Positions 9,977 to 18,741 of a DNA stretch of 64,000 nucleotides are shown piece after piece. The translations under genes and the position numbers were made by a program. This stretch comes from Caulobacter sp. UNC358MFTsu5.1. Lineage in GTDB: Bacteria; Pseudomonadota; Alphaproteobacteria; Caulobacterales; Caulobacteraceae. Location of the stretch: positions 434,001 to 498,000 of the forward strand of contig NZ_JONW01000007.1 of NCBI RefSeq assembly GCF_000712075.1. The letters run 5' to 3'. The notes under the pieces were generated by a model. That model had not been told where the DNA came from. It saw only the letters and a program-made list of their open reading frames with translations, and made no database searches. Each line of letters begins with the position of its first letter. Positions within the stretch are counted from its first letter, which is position 1.

Positions 9977-11800
9977 ATGGGTCTCGACGACCTCAAGATC
10001 TCGACCAAGGTTCTGCTGCCCGCCGCCGTCCTGGCCGTCGCCGTTCTCGGCTGTACGGGCATGGGCGTCTGGCAGCAGAAGAGCCTGCAGGACGCCACGC
10101 GCATCCTGGTCGAGCATCGCTCGCCGGCCGAGGTGCAGTCGGCCCGTTTCAGCCGCCGCCTGAGCATGATGGGCCACGCCGCCCACCGCGTGGTCACCTA
10201 TGAAGGGACGTCGGAAGCCGCCCAATCGGCCTCCAAGGAACTCGACAAGGTCTATGCCGAGGGCAAGGACAGCCTGGACAAGATGGTCAAGGCCGACCCG
10301 AGCATCGCCCCGGTGGCCGACGGTTTCCGCCAGCGCATCGACGCCCTCTACGCCGACGGCCGCGCCGCCGCCGACCTGGGCTTGGCCAATGATGACACCG
10401 GTGCCATCGCGCGCCTCTCCGCCCTCGATCCGGCCATCGAAAGCCTGTCCAAGGACGCCAAGGCCTGGGGCGACGGCTATCACGTGGAGACCGACGCCCT
10501 GGTGGCGACGGCCAACAAGAAGGCCAACCAGGGCGCGCTGACGACCATGGTGCTGGGTCTGGTCGCCGCCCTGGGCGGCATGGGCCTGGCCCTGTGGATC
10601 GGTTCGCGCAAGATCTCGCGGCCGCTGGCCTCGCTGTCGCGCAGCATGACCACCCTGGCCCAGGGCGAGGTCGATGTCGAAGTGGCCGGCGCCGGCCGCA
10701 AGGACGAGGTCGGGCTGATGGCCCGCGCGGTCCAGGTGTTCAAGGACAACGCCGTGGCCCTGCGGACCTCCGAGGCCGAGCAGCAGCGGATCAGCGCCGC
10801 CAGCGAGGACGAGCGTCGCCGCAACGAGGCGGCCAGCCAGGGCGCGGCCGACGACCAGGCCTTCGTCATGGAGCGCATCGCCGCCGGTCTGGCGCGCCTG
10901 TCGCGCGGCGACCTGACCGTCCGCGTGGTCGATCAATTCCCCGAGGGCTACGGCCAGCTGCGCACCGACTTCAACGGCGCCATGGAGCACCTGGACCAGG
11001 CCATGGGCCAGATCCTCACGGCGGTCGGCGGCATCGGCCGCAGCTCCGACGAGATCACCGCCGCCGCCGACAACACCGCCCGCCGCAGCGAGCAACAGGC
11101 CGCCAGCCTGGAAGAGACCGCCGCGGCTCTCGACGAGATCACCGCCACCGTGCGCCGCGCCTCGCAGGGCGCGAACGACGCCGCCCGCGTGGTCGGCTCG
11201 ACCCGCGAGGACGCCGAGCGTTCGGGCGACGTCGTGCGCGACGCCGTCGCGGCCATGAACGGCATCGAGCAGTCCTCGCAGCAGATCGGCCAGATCATCG
11301 GGGTGATCGACGAAATCGCCTTCCAGACCAACCTGCTGGCCCTGAACGCCGGCGTCGAAGCCGCCCGGGCCGGCGACGCGGGCCGCGGCTTCGCGGTCGT
11401 CGCCCAGGAAGTGCGGGCCCTGGCCCAGCGCTCGGCCGAGGCGGCCAAGGAGATCAAGACCCTGATCTCGACCTCGGCCGGCCAGGTCGGCCAGGGCGTC
11501 AAGCTGGTCGGCCAGACCGGCGAGGCCCTGGAAGGCATCGTGTTCAAGGTGGGCGAGATCGACGCCCTGGTGAAGGAACTGGCCGCTTCGGCCGGCGAGC
11601 AGGCCACCAGCCTGCACGAGGTCAATTCGGCCGTGAACCAGATGGACCAGGGCGTGCAGCAGAACGCCGCCATGATCGAGCAGGCCACCGCCGTCAGCCA
11701 CGCGCTGAAGACCGAGATCGGCGGCCTGGTGCAAATGATGAGCCGCTTCCAGGTCAGCGGCGGTTCCGCTTCGGCCCAGCCGATGCGGCGCGCGGGCTAG
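9977..11800 (+). CDS. methyl-accepting chemotaxis protein
   Basis: A 607-aa transmembrane chemoreceptor that would signal through CheW/CheA. Two membrane helices (about 12-33 and 186-209) flank a periplasmic, mostly helical sensor domain that looks like a four-helix bundle. A HAMP domain follows (SRKISRPLASLSRSMTTLAQGEVDVEVAG), then a second HAMP-like stretch and the signalling coiled coil, with the conserved hairpin tip IDEIAFQTNLLALNAGVEAA at about 445-465. The C-terminus (QPMRRAG) lacks a CheR/CheB tethering pentapeptide. ATG 9977 has a strong ribosome-binding site (GGGGGAAGCC); the frame opens earlier at 9929 without one. The ligand is unknown. Confidence 0.95.
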   Translation: MGLDDLKISTKVLLPAAVLAVAVLGCTGMGVWQQKSLQDATRILVEHRSPAEVQSARFSRRLSMMGHAAHRVVTYEGTSEAAQSASKELDKVYAEGKDSLDKMVKADPSIAPVADGFRQRIDALYADGRAAADLGLANDDTGAIARLSALDPAIESLSKDAKAWGDGYHVETDALVATANKKANQGALTTMVLGLVAALGGMGLALWIGSRKISRPLASLSRSMTTLAQGEVDVEVAGAGRKDEVGLMARAVQVFKDNAVALRTSEAEQQRISAASEDERRRNEAASQGAADDQAFVMERIAAGLARLSRGDLTVRVVDQFPEGYGQLRTDFNGAMEHLDQAMGQILTAVGGIGRSSDEITAAADNTARRSEQQAASLEETAAALDEITATVRRASQGANDAARVVGSTREDAERSGDVVRDAVAAMNGIEQSSQQIGQIIGVIDEIAFQTNLLALNAGVEAARAGDAGRGFAVVAQEVRALAQRSAEAAKEIKTLISTSAGQVGQGVKLVGQTGEALEGIVFKVGEIDALVKELAASAGEQATSLHEVNSAVNQMDQGVQQNAAMIEQATAVSHALKTEIGGLVQMMSRFQVSGGSASAQPMRRAG

Positions 11801-11803
11801 GCG

Positions 11804-11917
11804 ATGGCCCGCCGTCTTACCAGGGCCCGGTGGATCGCGGTGTCGATCTGGTGCGGCCTGGTCCTGCTGCTGATCGGCATCGGCGTCTTCGTACTGAACG
11901 AGCCGACGCCGGTCTGA
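11804..11917 (+). CDS. 37-residue single-helix membrane peptide
   Basis: Starts 3 nt after the chemoreceptor stop codon and would be co-translated with it. The translation begins MARRLTRARW and continues with one hydrophobic helix (IAVSIWCGLVLLLIGIGVFVL) before a short acidic tail NEPTPV. The Arg-rich N-terminus predicts an N-in orientation. I do not recognise a family. The composition, positive-inside charge and tight spacing support a real small membrane protein; conservation among relatives would decide it. Confidence 0.5.
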   Translation: MARRLTRARWIAVSIWCGLVLLLIGIGVFVLNEPTPV

Positions 11918-11984
11918 CCGCCGGCGCATTGACTTCCCGGCCCGCCTCCTGTCGATACGCCCCTCAATAGAGAGGGCGATCGCC

Positions 11985-13163
11985 TTGGAAGACTTCGACG
12001 TCGTGGTGCTGGGCGCCGGCGCGGCCGGCATGATGTGCGCCATCGAGGCGGGCAAGCGCGGCCGCAAGGTGCTGGTCGTCGACCATGCCAAGGCCCCGGG
12101 CGAGAAGATCCGCATCAGCGGCGGCGGTCGCTGCAACTTCACCAACGTCAACACGGCGCCGGCCAACTTCCTGTCGGCCAATCCGAAGTTCTGCGTCTCG
12201 GCCCTGCGGCGCTATCGGCCCAGCGACTTCATCGCGCTGGTCCAGAAGTACGGCGTCGCCTTCCACGAAAAGACGCTGGGCCAGCTGTTCTGCGACGGCT
12301 CGGCCAAGCAGATCATCGAGATGCTGCTGACCGAGATGGACAAGGCCGGCGTCACGCTGCGCCTGGAGACCGAGGTCAAGGGCGTGGCCCGGGACGGGGA
12401 GGGCTGGCGGGTCGGTTTCTCGAACGGTCCGGTGACCTGCCGCTCGGTCGTGGTCGCCACGGGCGGCAAGTCGATCCCCAAGATGGGCGCGACGGGCCTG
12501 GGTTACGAGATCGCCCAGCAGTTCGGCCTGGCCATCGTCGAGACCCGTCCGGCCCTGGTGCCCCTGACCTTCGAGGTGAAGACCCTGGAGCGCCTGGCGC
12601 CGCTGTCGGGCGTGGCCGTGGACGCGGTGGTCTCCAGCGGCAAGACGAAGTTCGCGGAGGCCATGCTGTTCACCCATCGCGGCCTGTCGGGGCCGTCGAT
12701 CCTGCAGATCTCGTCCTACTGGCGCGAGGGCGGCGAGATCAGCGTGAACATGGCCCCGGGCGTCGACGTCTTCCAGGCGCTGCGCACGGCGCGGACGGCC
12801 ACGCCCAAGCGGGCCCTGTCGACGGTGCTGGCCGAGATGCTGCCCAAGCGCCTGGCCCAGCTGATCGCCGAAGACGCTGGAGCGTACGGCAACATGGCCG
12901 ACTGCTCGGACGTGCTGCTGCGCGGCGTCGCCGCGACAGTGAACGCCTGGACGTTCAAGCCGGTGGGGTCGGAAGGCTACCGGACGGCGGAAGTGACCCT
13001 GGGCGGCGTCGACACCGACGGCTTGGATTCGCGCACCATGGAGGCCAAGGCGGCGCCGGGGCTCTACTTCATCGGCGAGGTGGTGGACGTCACCGGCTGG
13101 CTGGGCGGCTATAACTTCCAGTGGGCCTGGGCGTCGGGGTGGTGCGCGGGGCAGACGGTCTAG
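11985..13163 (+). CDS. BaiN/HI0933-family FAD-dependent oxidoreductase
   Basis: A 392-aa flavoprotein of the HI0933 (BaiN/RdsA) family. The dinucleotide-binding motif VVVLGAGAAGMMCAIEAGKRG lies at residues 5-25, followed by the family signature PGEKIRISGGGRCNFTN. Later motifs include VVVATGGKSIPKMGATGLGYEIA and the C-terminal GLYFIGEVVDVTGWLGGYNFQWAWASG. The start is an unusual TTG at 11985, 9 nt after AGAGGG; the next in-frame ATG lies too far in to keep the FAD motif. Its physiological substrate is unknown; BaiN itself acts in bile-acid dehydroxylation, a role unlikely here. Confidence 0.92.
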   Translation: MEDFDVVVLGAGAAGMMCAIEAGKRGRKVLVVDHAKAPGEKIRISGGGRCNFTNVNTAPANFLSANPKFCVSALRRYRPSDFIALVQKYGVAFHEKTLGQLFCDGSAKQIIEMLLTEMDKAGVTLRLETEVKGVARDGEGWRVGFSNGPVTCRSVVVATGGKSIPKMGATGLGYEIAQQFGLAIVETRPALVPLTFEVKTLERLAPLSGVAVDAVVSSGKTKFAEAMLFTHRGLSGPSILQISSYWREGGEISVNMAPGVDVFQALRTARTATPKRALSTVLAEMLPKRLAQLIAEDAGAYGNMADCSDVLLRGVAATVNAWTFKPVGSEGYRTAEVTLGGVDTDGLDSRTMEAKAAPGLYFIGEVVDVTGWLGGYNFQWAWASGWCAGQTV

Positions 13164-13172
13164 TAGCCGCCG

Positions 13173-13293
13173 ACTTGCCCCCACCTGGCGGCTTCGCCGC
13201 CTGTCCGCCCCCGTAGGGGGCGGTGCCTTCACGTGCTGGCGCTCTTCCCCCTGCGGGGGAAGACGACCGCGAAGCGGTCCGTAGGGGGCAAGT
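13173..13293. repeat. hairpin-rich palindromic intergenic element
   Basis: About 121 bp between convergent genes. It is bounded by ACTTGCCCCC (13173-13182) and its inverse GGGGGCAAGT (13284-13293). Inside are four further hairpins: GGCGGC-TTC-GCCGCC (13187-13201), CCGCCCC-CGTA-GGGGCGG (about 13205-13223), CTTCCCCC with GGGGGAAG (about 13243-13261) and GACCGC-GAA-GCGGTC (about 13264-13279). The layout suggests a REP-like or small non-autonomous repeat family. It may also end transcription from both sides. Confidence 0.7.
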
Positions 13294-13314
13294 GATCACC
13301 CCCTACGCGCTCGC

Positions 13315-15522
13315 CTACTTCTTCTTGAACGGCGCCTTGCCGGGCTTCTTGCCGAAGGCGGGCTTGGCGCCGAACGCACCCTTGGCCTTGAAGGGCTTGG
13401 GGCCCTTGAACGGCTTGGCGGGACCGGCGCCCGCATCGACGCGCGGCTTGCGGAACGGCTTTTCCGGCGCGGCGGCCGGATCGTAGGGCACGCTCTCGCG
13501 GTCGGTGCGCGGGGCGCGGCGCGGGGCGGCCTCGGCATAGGCGCGCGGGGCTTCGTCACGCGGCTTGAACTCGCGCTTCGGGGCGCCCGTGTGGGGGCCT
13601 TCGGCGCGGGGCTTGAAGTCCCGCTTCGGCGCCTCGTCCCGGTCGCGCGGCTTGTAGTCGCGCTTGGGCTCTTCGTTGCGGGCGTAAGGCTTGGCGTTGC
13701 TGACGCCGTCGGCGCCGAACGAGGACGGACGCGGGGCGCGGGGGCCTCGGTCGTCGTCGCCACGCGGCGCGCGCGGCTTGAAGTCACGGCGCGGGGCGTC
13801 GTTGTCGTCACGCGGCGGACGCGGCGCGTATTCCCGGCGCGGACCGGCCTCGCGGGCGGCCGGAGCCGTGGTCGGGGTGATGGTCACGTCGTCGCGCACG
13901 GTGGACTGCACGGCGGCGCCGAACTTCACTTCCGCCTCGGCCGAGATCTCGAACTTGGTGTCGTAGTCGAAGATCCGGATCGAGCCGATGTCCTTCTTGG
14001 TGATGTGGCCCAGGCGGCAGATCAGCGGGATCAGCCACTTGGGGTCGGCGTTGTTGCGGCGGCCGGTGTTGAGGCGGAACCAGGCCGAGTTGGCCATGTC
14101 GGCGCGCGGCTCGCGTTCCGGACGGTCGCCGTACTCCCGAGGCTCGCGGTCGGCGAAGCGGTCATTGCCGCGATCGGCGCGCGCGCGCGGGCCCGGGTCG
14201 GCGCCGTGGCGCGGGTCGTCGTAGATTTCTTCCGGTGCCGGCAGCTTGGCGCGGCGGGCTCGGATCAGGGCGGCGGCCAGCTCTTCCGGCGTACGCCGCT
14301 CCAGCATGGCGGCGACCAGGCCGGCGTCGTCCTCGTTCGAGGCCTCCGAGAAGATCGGATCGTCGAGCAGGCGCTCGGTGTCCTTCACGCGGATTTCGTC
14401 GGCGGTCGGGGCGCCGCCCCACTGGCCTTCGACGCCGGCGGCCATCAGCAGCTGCTCGGCCTTGCGGCGGCGGGTGTAGGGCACGACCAGGGCGCTGACG
14501 CCCTTCTTGCCGGCCCGGCCCGTACGGCCCGAGCGGTGCAGCAGGGTGGCCTTGTTGACCGGCAGTTCGGCGTGGATGACCAGGCCCAGGTCGGGCAGGT
14601 CCAGCCCCCGGGCGGCGACGTCGGTGGCGACGCAGACGCGGGCGTGGCCGTCGCGCAGGGCCTGCAGGGCGTCGGCGCGTTCCCGTTGGCTCAGCTCGCC
14701 CGACAGGCCCACCACGTCGAAGCCGCGCTCGCGCAGCTTGGCGTGCAGGGAGCGGACGCTTTCGCGGGTGTTGGCGAACACTAGGGCGCCGGGGCTTTCG
14801 AAATAGCGCAGCAGGTTGACGACCGCGTGCTCGACCTCGTTGGGGGCCACGCGCACGGCGCGGTATTCGATGTCGCGGTGCGGCTCGTTGCGGCCGATCG
14901 TGTCGATGCGGATGGCGTCGTTCTGATAGCTCTTGGCCAGCTGCACGATGTCGCGCGCCAGGGTGGCCGAGAACAGCAGGGTGCGGCGTTCCTTGGGCGC
15001 GGCGTCCAGGATGAACTCCAGGTCCTCGCGGAAGCCCATGTCCAGCATCTCGTCGGCCTCGTCGAGGACGGCGACCTTCAGCTCCGACAGGTCCAGGTGG
15101 CCGCGTTCGATGTGGTCGCGCAGGCGGCCGGGGGTGCCGACGACGATGTGGGCGCCGTAGTTCAGGGCGCGCTGCTCGCGGCGGGCGTCCATGCCGCCCA
15201 CGCAGTTGACGACCACGGCCTTGGCCTCGGCGTAGAGCCAGGTCAGTTCGCGGTTCACCTGGATGGCCAGTTCGCGGGTCGGGGCGATGACCAGGCACAG
15301 CGGCGCCGCGGCGCGCTCGAAGGTTTCGGCTTCGCCCAGCAGGGTGGGGGCGGCGGCCAGGCCGAAGGCGACGGTCTTGCCCGAGCCAGTCTGGGCGCTG
15401 ACCAGCAGGTCGCGGTCGGCGGCGTCGGCGTCCAGCACGGCGGCCTGGACGGGGGTGGGCTCGGCGTAACCTTGAGCGGCGAGAGCCCGCTCAAGAGCGG
15501 GGTGGGAGGCGGGGAAGGGCAT
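13315..15522 (-). CDS. DEAD-box RNA helicase with DbpA-like domain and basic tail
   Basis: ATP-dependent RNA helicase of 735 aa, expected in ribosome assembly, RNA turnover or cold adaptation. RecA domain 1 contains the Q motif (YAEPTPVQ), AQTGSGKT, PTRELA, TPGR, DEADEMLDMGF and SAT. Domain 2 contains ATDVAARGLDLPDL and HRSGRTGRAGKKG. Residues about 470-540 resemble the DbpA/CsdA C-terminal RNA-binding domain (WFRLNTGRRNNADPKWLIPLICRLG). The last roughly 180 residues are disordered and Arg/Lys/Pro-rich, with four copies of a motif like KRDFKPRDEAP, ending KAPFKKK. ATG 15522 gives MPFPASHPALERAL, the usual family start. Symbols such as rhlE, csdA or dbpA cannot be separated safely. Confidence 0.95.
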   Translation of the reverse strand: MPFPASHPALERALAAQGYAEPTPVQAAVLDADAADRDLLVSAQTGSGKTVAFGLAAAPTLLGEAETFERAAAPLCLVIAPTRELAIQVNRELTWLYAEAKAVVVNCVGGMDARREQRALNYGAHIVVGTPGRLRDHIERGHLDLSELKVAVLDEADEMLDMGFREDLEFILDAAPKERRTLLFSATLARDIVQLAKSYQNDAIRIDTIGRNEPHRDIEYRAVRVAPNEVEHAVVNLLRYFESPGALVFANTRESVRSLHAKLRERGFDVVGLSGELSQRERADALQALRDGHARVCVATDVAARGLDLPDLGLVIHAELPVNKATLLHRSGRTGRAGKKGVSALVVPYTRRRKAEQLLMAAGVEGQWGGAPTADEIRVKDTERLLDDPIFSEASNEDDAGLVAAMLERRTPEELAAALIRARRAKLPAPEEIYDDPRHGADPGPRARADRGNDRFADREPREYGDRPEREPRADMANSAWFRLNTGRRNNADPKWLIPLICRLGHITKKDIGSIRIFDYDTKFEISAEAEVKFGAAVQSTVRDDVTITPTTAPAAREAGPRREYAPRPPRDDNDAPRRDFKPRAPRGDDDRGPRAPRPSSFGADGVSNAKPYARNEEPKRDYKPRDRDEAPKRDFKPRAEGPHTGAPKREFKPRDEAPRAYAEAAPRRAPRTDRESVPYDPAAAPEKPFRKPRVDAGAGPAKPFKGPKPFKAKGAFGAKPAFGKKPGKAPFKKK

Positions 15523-15786
15523 ACGGGGTCCAGTTCGTTCAAGCGGACGGCGCACACACAAAAGCGCGCGGCCCGCACCACGACCAAATGACGACCCCCA
15601 AACGGACCGTGCTTCTTGGTCAATATCTTCAGAAAGTAGACCATTTTCGCCGGGATGCCGATGAGGCGCGACGAAAGGCGGTCAGATGGGCGGCCTAAGG
15701 AGGCCAAAACGGTCCGGAAAGCAAGGGCGCCGGGGAAAGAATGCTGCGATGCGGCGGAATGGTCGCGCCTGACCCCGGACGCAGAA
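15523..15786. other. gap upstream of helicase gene
   Basis: Gene-free stretch between the helicase start and the end of the urcA-like gene; with the adjoining terminator, 334 bp separate the two coding regions. It must hold the helicase promoter and leader on the reverse strand. I see no clear -35/-10 pair, riboswitch or repeat in it. Confidence 0.5.
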
Positions 15787-15817
15787 CGCAAAACGCCCGG
15801 AGCTCGGCTCCGGGCGC
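15787..15817 (-). terminator. intrinsic terminator of urcA-like gene
   Basis: GCCCGGAGC (15795-15803) and GCTCCGGGC (15807-15815) form a 9-bp GC-rich stem with a 3-nt loop. Read on the reverse strand the hairpin is followed by GTTTTGC, placing a rho-independent terminator about 40 bp after the stop codon of the gene at 15857. Confidence 0.8.
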
Positions 15818-15856
15818 ATCGCCGACACTTCCCCTCTTGGCGGGGGATGAAAGGCT

Positions 15857-16183
15857 CTAGCGGTTGCGCACGCCCGTGACGGTCAGCGAGGCTTGCGGGG
15901 AGTTCAGTTGCGACACGGCGCCGGCGACGGCTTCGCGGTGGCAGGCCGAGGCGGCCACGGCCTGCTTCACGTACGGGAAGCTGTGGGCGTCGGCGCCGCA
16001 GGCCTGGAGGGCGGCGGCGTCGATGCGGCGCATCATCCGCTGGGCGTCCTGCGGGTTGTTGAGGTTCAGCTTGGCCTTGGAGACCGGGATGCTGACGGTT
16101 TCGGTCTCGGCCTGGGCGGCGAAGCCGGGCGCGGCGCCGGCCAGCAGGATCAGAGCGGCGGTCGAGGCGACGAGGGTCTTCAT
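15857..16183 (-). CDS. UrcA-family exported protein
   Basis: A 108-aa secreted protein. Residues 1-25 form a signal peptide (MKTLVASTAALILLAGAAPGFAAQ). The mature part has the UrcA-type pattern: a short VSIPVSKAKLNLNNPQDAQRMMRRIDAAALQACG helix-rich region and a second Cys in ASACHREAVAGAVSQLN, likely forming one disulfide. The long open frame starts at 16381, but the signal peptide begins at ATG 16183, which has AGGGAA about 8 nt upstream. UrcA proteins are common in Caulobacterales and sphingomonads and their function is unknown. Monocistronic with its own terminator. Confidence 0.85.
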   Translation of the reverse strand: MKTLVASTAALILLAGAAPGFAAQAETETVSIPVSKAKLNLNNPQDAQRMMRRIDAAALQACGADAHSFPYVKQAVAASACHREAVAGAVSQLNSPQASLTVTGVRNR

Positions 16184-16447
16184 TTGACGTCTTCCCTGTT
16201 TCGGCGGCGTCTCGGGGCGCCGCTCGGATCGATCCCGCTCGAACCGCAAGGGGGACGGTTCGAAATCGAGTTCGAAACCCTGCATCTGCCTAGTTTGCGC
16301 GCGGGAAAAGCGAAAAAGGTCGACAAAACGGTCAAAAACCGAGCGAACGCGCATCATGAGCGCGCGAAATGTCGAATTCATTTGAGGACTTAGCGTCGCT
16401 TGATGGGCGCAAATCTGAAATGTCAGATTCTTTCATATGTCGCCGTT

Positions 16448-16471
16448 TCCCTCCCCGCGAAGGGGGAGGGA
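16448..16471 (-). terminator. stem-loop after parE
   Basis: TCCCTCCCC (16448-16456) pairs with GGGGAGGGA (16463-16471) around a 6-nt loop, 8 bp beyond the parE stop. On the reverse strand only a short AAACGG follows, so it may be a transcript-end hairpin rather than a strong intrinsic terminator. Confidence 0.45.
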
Positions 16472-16478
16472 GCGGGTC

Positions 16479-18578
16479 CTAGAGGTCCAGGTCGTCGGCC
16501 GCGAACTCGGCGTTTTCCTGGATGAAGCGGAAGCGCAGCTCGGGCTTGCGGCCCATCAGGGTCTCGACCAGGGCCTCCACCGCTTCCTCGGAACGGGGAA
16601 GGGTGATCTTGGCCAGGGTGCGGACCTCGGGGTCCATGGTGGTCTCCTTCAACTGGGAGGCCATCATCTCGCCCAGGCCCTTGAAGCGGCCGATCTCGGG
16701 CTTCTTGCCCTTGAACATCGTGGCCAGCAGCTCTTCCTTGTGCTCGTCGTCGCGGGCGTAGGCGCTCTTGCCGCCATGGCTGATGCGGTAGAGCGGCGGC
16801 AGGGCCAGGAACAGGTGACCCTGGCGGATCAGGTCCGGCATGGTCCGGTAGAAGAAGGTGATCAGCAGCGAAGCGATGTGGGCGCCGTCGACGTCGGCGT
16901 CGGTCATGATGATGATCCGCTCGTAGCGCAGATCCTCTTCCTTGTACCGGTTGCCGCCCTGGGCCCCGAGGGCCAGCATCAGGTCCGACAGTTCCTTGTT
17001 CGCCGTGAACTTCTCGCCGCTGGCCGAGGCCACGTTGAGGATCTTGCCGCGCAGGGGCAGGATCGCCTGGTTCTTGCGGTTGCGGGCCTGCTTGGCCGAG
17101 CCGCCGGCCGAGTCGCCTTCGACGATGAACAGCTCGGCGCCGTCCACGGCCCCGGCGGCGCAGTCGGCCAGCTTGCCCGGCAGGCGCAGCTTGCGGGTCG
17201 CCGAGGCGCGCTGGACTTCCTTGTCCTTGCGGCGCTTCAGGCGCTCCTCGGCCCGCTCGATCACGAACTCCAGCAGGGCCTGGGCCGCCTTGGGCGAGCC
17301 GGTCAGCCAGTGGTCGAACGGGTCGCGCAGGGCGTTCTCGACGAAGCGCTGGGCCTCGCTCGACGACAGCTTTTCCTTGGTCTGGCCCTGGAATTCCGGG
17401 TTCTTGATGAATACCGAGATCAGGGCGCCGGCCTGGGCGATGACGTCGTCGGCGGTGATGATCGTGGCGCGCTTCTCGCCCTTGAGCTCGGCGTAGGCCT
17501 TGAGGCCCCGGGTCAGGGCGGCGCGCAGGCCGCTCTCGTGGGTGCCGCCCTCGGGGGTGGGCACCGTGTTGCAGTACGACTGCATGAAGCCGTCGTGCTC
17601 GCCGAAGCCGCGCGGGGTCCAGGCGATGGCCCATTCGACCGCGCCGGCCTCGCCCTGGCGCTCGATACGCCCGGAGAAGCTGTCGGGCGTGACCATCTCC
17701 AGCCCCTTGGTGCGCTCGGCCAGGAAGTCGGCCAGGCCGTTGGGGAAGTGGAAGGTGGCCTCGGGCGGGGTCTGGTCGTGGATGCGCGAGGGATCGCAGG
17801 ACCATTTGATCTGCACGCCGCGGAACAGATAGGCCTTGGAGCGGGCCATGCGGTACAGGCGCGCCGGCTTGAAGGCGCAGCCCTCGCCGAAGATCTGGTC
17901 GTCGGGCTTGAAGCGCACCTGGGTGCCGCGCTTCTTGCTGGGCTGGATCTTCTCGACCGGGCCCAGCGGCTTGCCGCGCGCGAAGCTCTGGCGGTGCTCG
18001 AAGCCGTCGCGCCAGACGGTGACCTCGACCAGTTCCGACAGGGCGTTGACGACGCTGGCGCCGACGCCGTGCAGGCCGCCCGAGGTCTCGTAGGCCTTGC
18101 CGCTGAACTTACCGCCCGCGTGCAGGACGGTCATGATCACTTCCAGGGCCGATTTGCCCGGATGCTTGGGGTGCGGGTCCACGGGCATGCCGCGGCCGTC
18201 GTCGCGGACCGACAGGAAGCCGTCCGCGTCCAGCTTGACCTCGATCGTCTTGGCGAAGCCGGCCACGGCCTCGTCCATCGAGTTGTCCAGCACTTCGGCG
18301 AACAGGTGGTGCAGGGCGCGCTCGTCGGTGCCGCCGATGTACATGCCCGGACGCATGCGCACGGGCTCCAGGCCTTCCAGCACCTCGATGGCGCTGGCGT
18401 CGTACGCGCCCGACGCAGGCGGGGCGGCTTCCGACTTGGCCGAGGGCGGCGGCGGGGCGGCCGGACGCGGCGCGGGCTGCGGATGCGGTTCGCGGGCGGG
18501 GAACGGCGAGGCCGGCACGGGCGCCAGGGCGTCGTCGTCGAACAGCGAGAAGGAAGCGGGAGCGTCTTTGGAGGACAT
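16479..18578 (-). CDS. parE: DNA topoisomerase IV subunit B
   Basis: ATPase subunit of topoisomerase IV, which with ParC decatenates daughter chromosomes. The 699-aa protein has a GHKL ATPase domain (EVLDNSMDEA, DDGRGMPVDP, GGLHGVGASVVNALS), a transducer domain, and a TOPRIM domain with VEGDSAGGSAKQARNRKNQAILPLRGKI and MTDADVDGAHI binding catalytic Mg. The KQARNRK form and lack of the long GyrB insertion favour ParE over GyrB. ATG 18578 gives MSSKDAPASFSLFDDD; the frame is open 38 codons further up without translation signals. About 60 residues before the ATPase core are a Pro/Ala-rich disordered extension. Confidence 0.95.
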   Translation of the reverse strand: MSSKDAPASFSLFDDDALAPVPASPFPAREPHPQPAPRPAAPPPPSAKSEAAPPASGAYDASAIEVLEGLEPVRMRPGMYIGGTDERALHHLFAEVLDNSMDEAVAGFAKTIEVKLDADGFLSVRDDGRGMPVDPHPKHPGKSALEVIMTVLHAGGKFSGKAYETSGGLHGVGASVVNALSELVEVTVWRDGFEHRQSFARGKPLGPVEKIQPSKKRGTQVRFKPDDQIFGEGCAFKPARLYRMARSKAYLFRGVQIKWSCDPSRIHDQTPPEATFHFPNGLADFLAERTKGLEMVTPDSFSGRIERQGEAGAVEWAIAWTPRGFGEHDGFMQSYCNTVPTPEGGTHESGLRAALTRGLKAYAELKGEKRATIITADDVIAQAGALISVFIKNPEFQGQTKEKLSSSEAQRFVENALRDPFDHWLTGSPKAAQALLEFVIERAEERLKRRKDKEVQRASATRKLRLPGKLADCAAGAVDGAELFIVEGDSAGGSAKQARNRKNQAILPLRGKILNVASASGEKFTANKELSDLMLALGAQGGNRYKEEDLRYERIIIMTDADVDGAHIASLLITFFYRTMPDLIRQGHLFLALPPLYRISHGGKSAYARDDEHKEELLATMFKGKKPEIGRFKGLGEMMASQLKETTMDPEVRTLAKITLPRSEEAVEALVETLMGRKPELRFRFIQENAEFAADDLDL

Positions 18579-18741
18579 TACGGGAACATGCGTCGATTCG
18601 GCCGGAGCGCCCCGTATGGGCCGCGCCGGGCGCGAAGAAAAGAGGGGGACAGGTCGTGGGACGGGCGGATTTGCCCGCTCGGACGGACACATGGCAGGGT
18701 GGCGCGTTCCTCAGACGGTTTCAACCCAACCGGAGCGCCCG

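Noticed and set aside
9956..12181. 741-codon reverse-strand open frame opposite the chemoreceptor
   Set aside because: Low-complexity shadow of a well-supported gene, with no start signal or family match.
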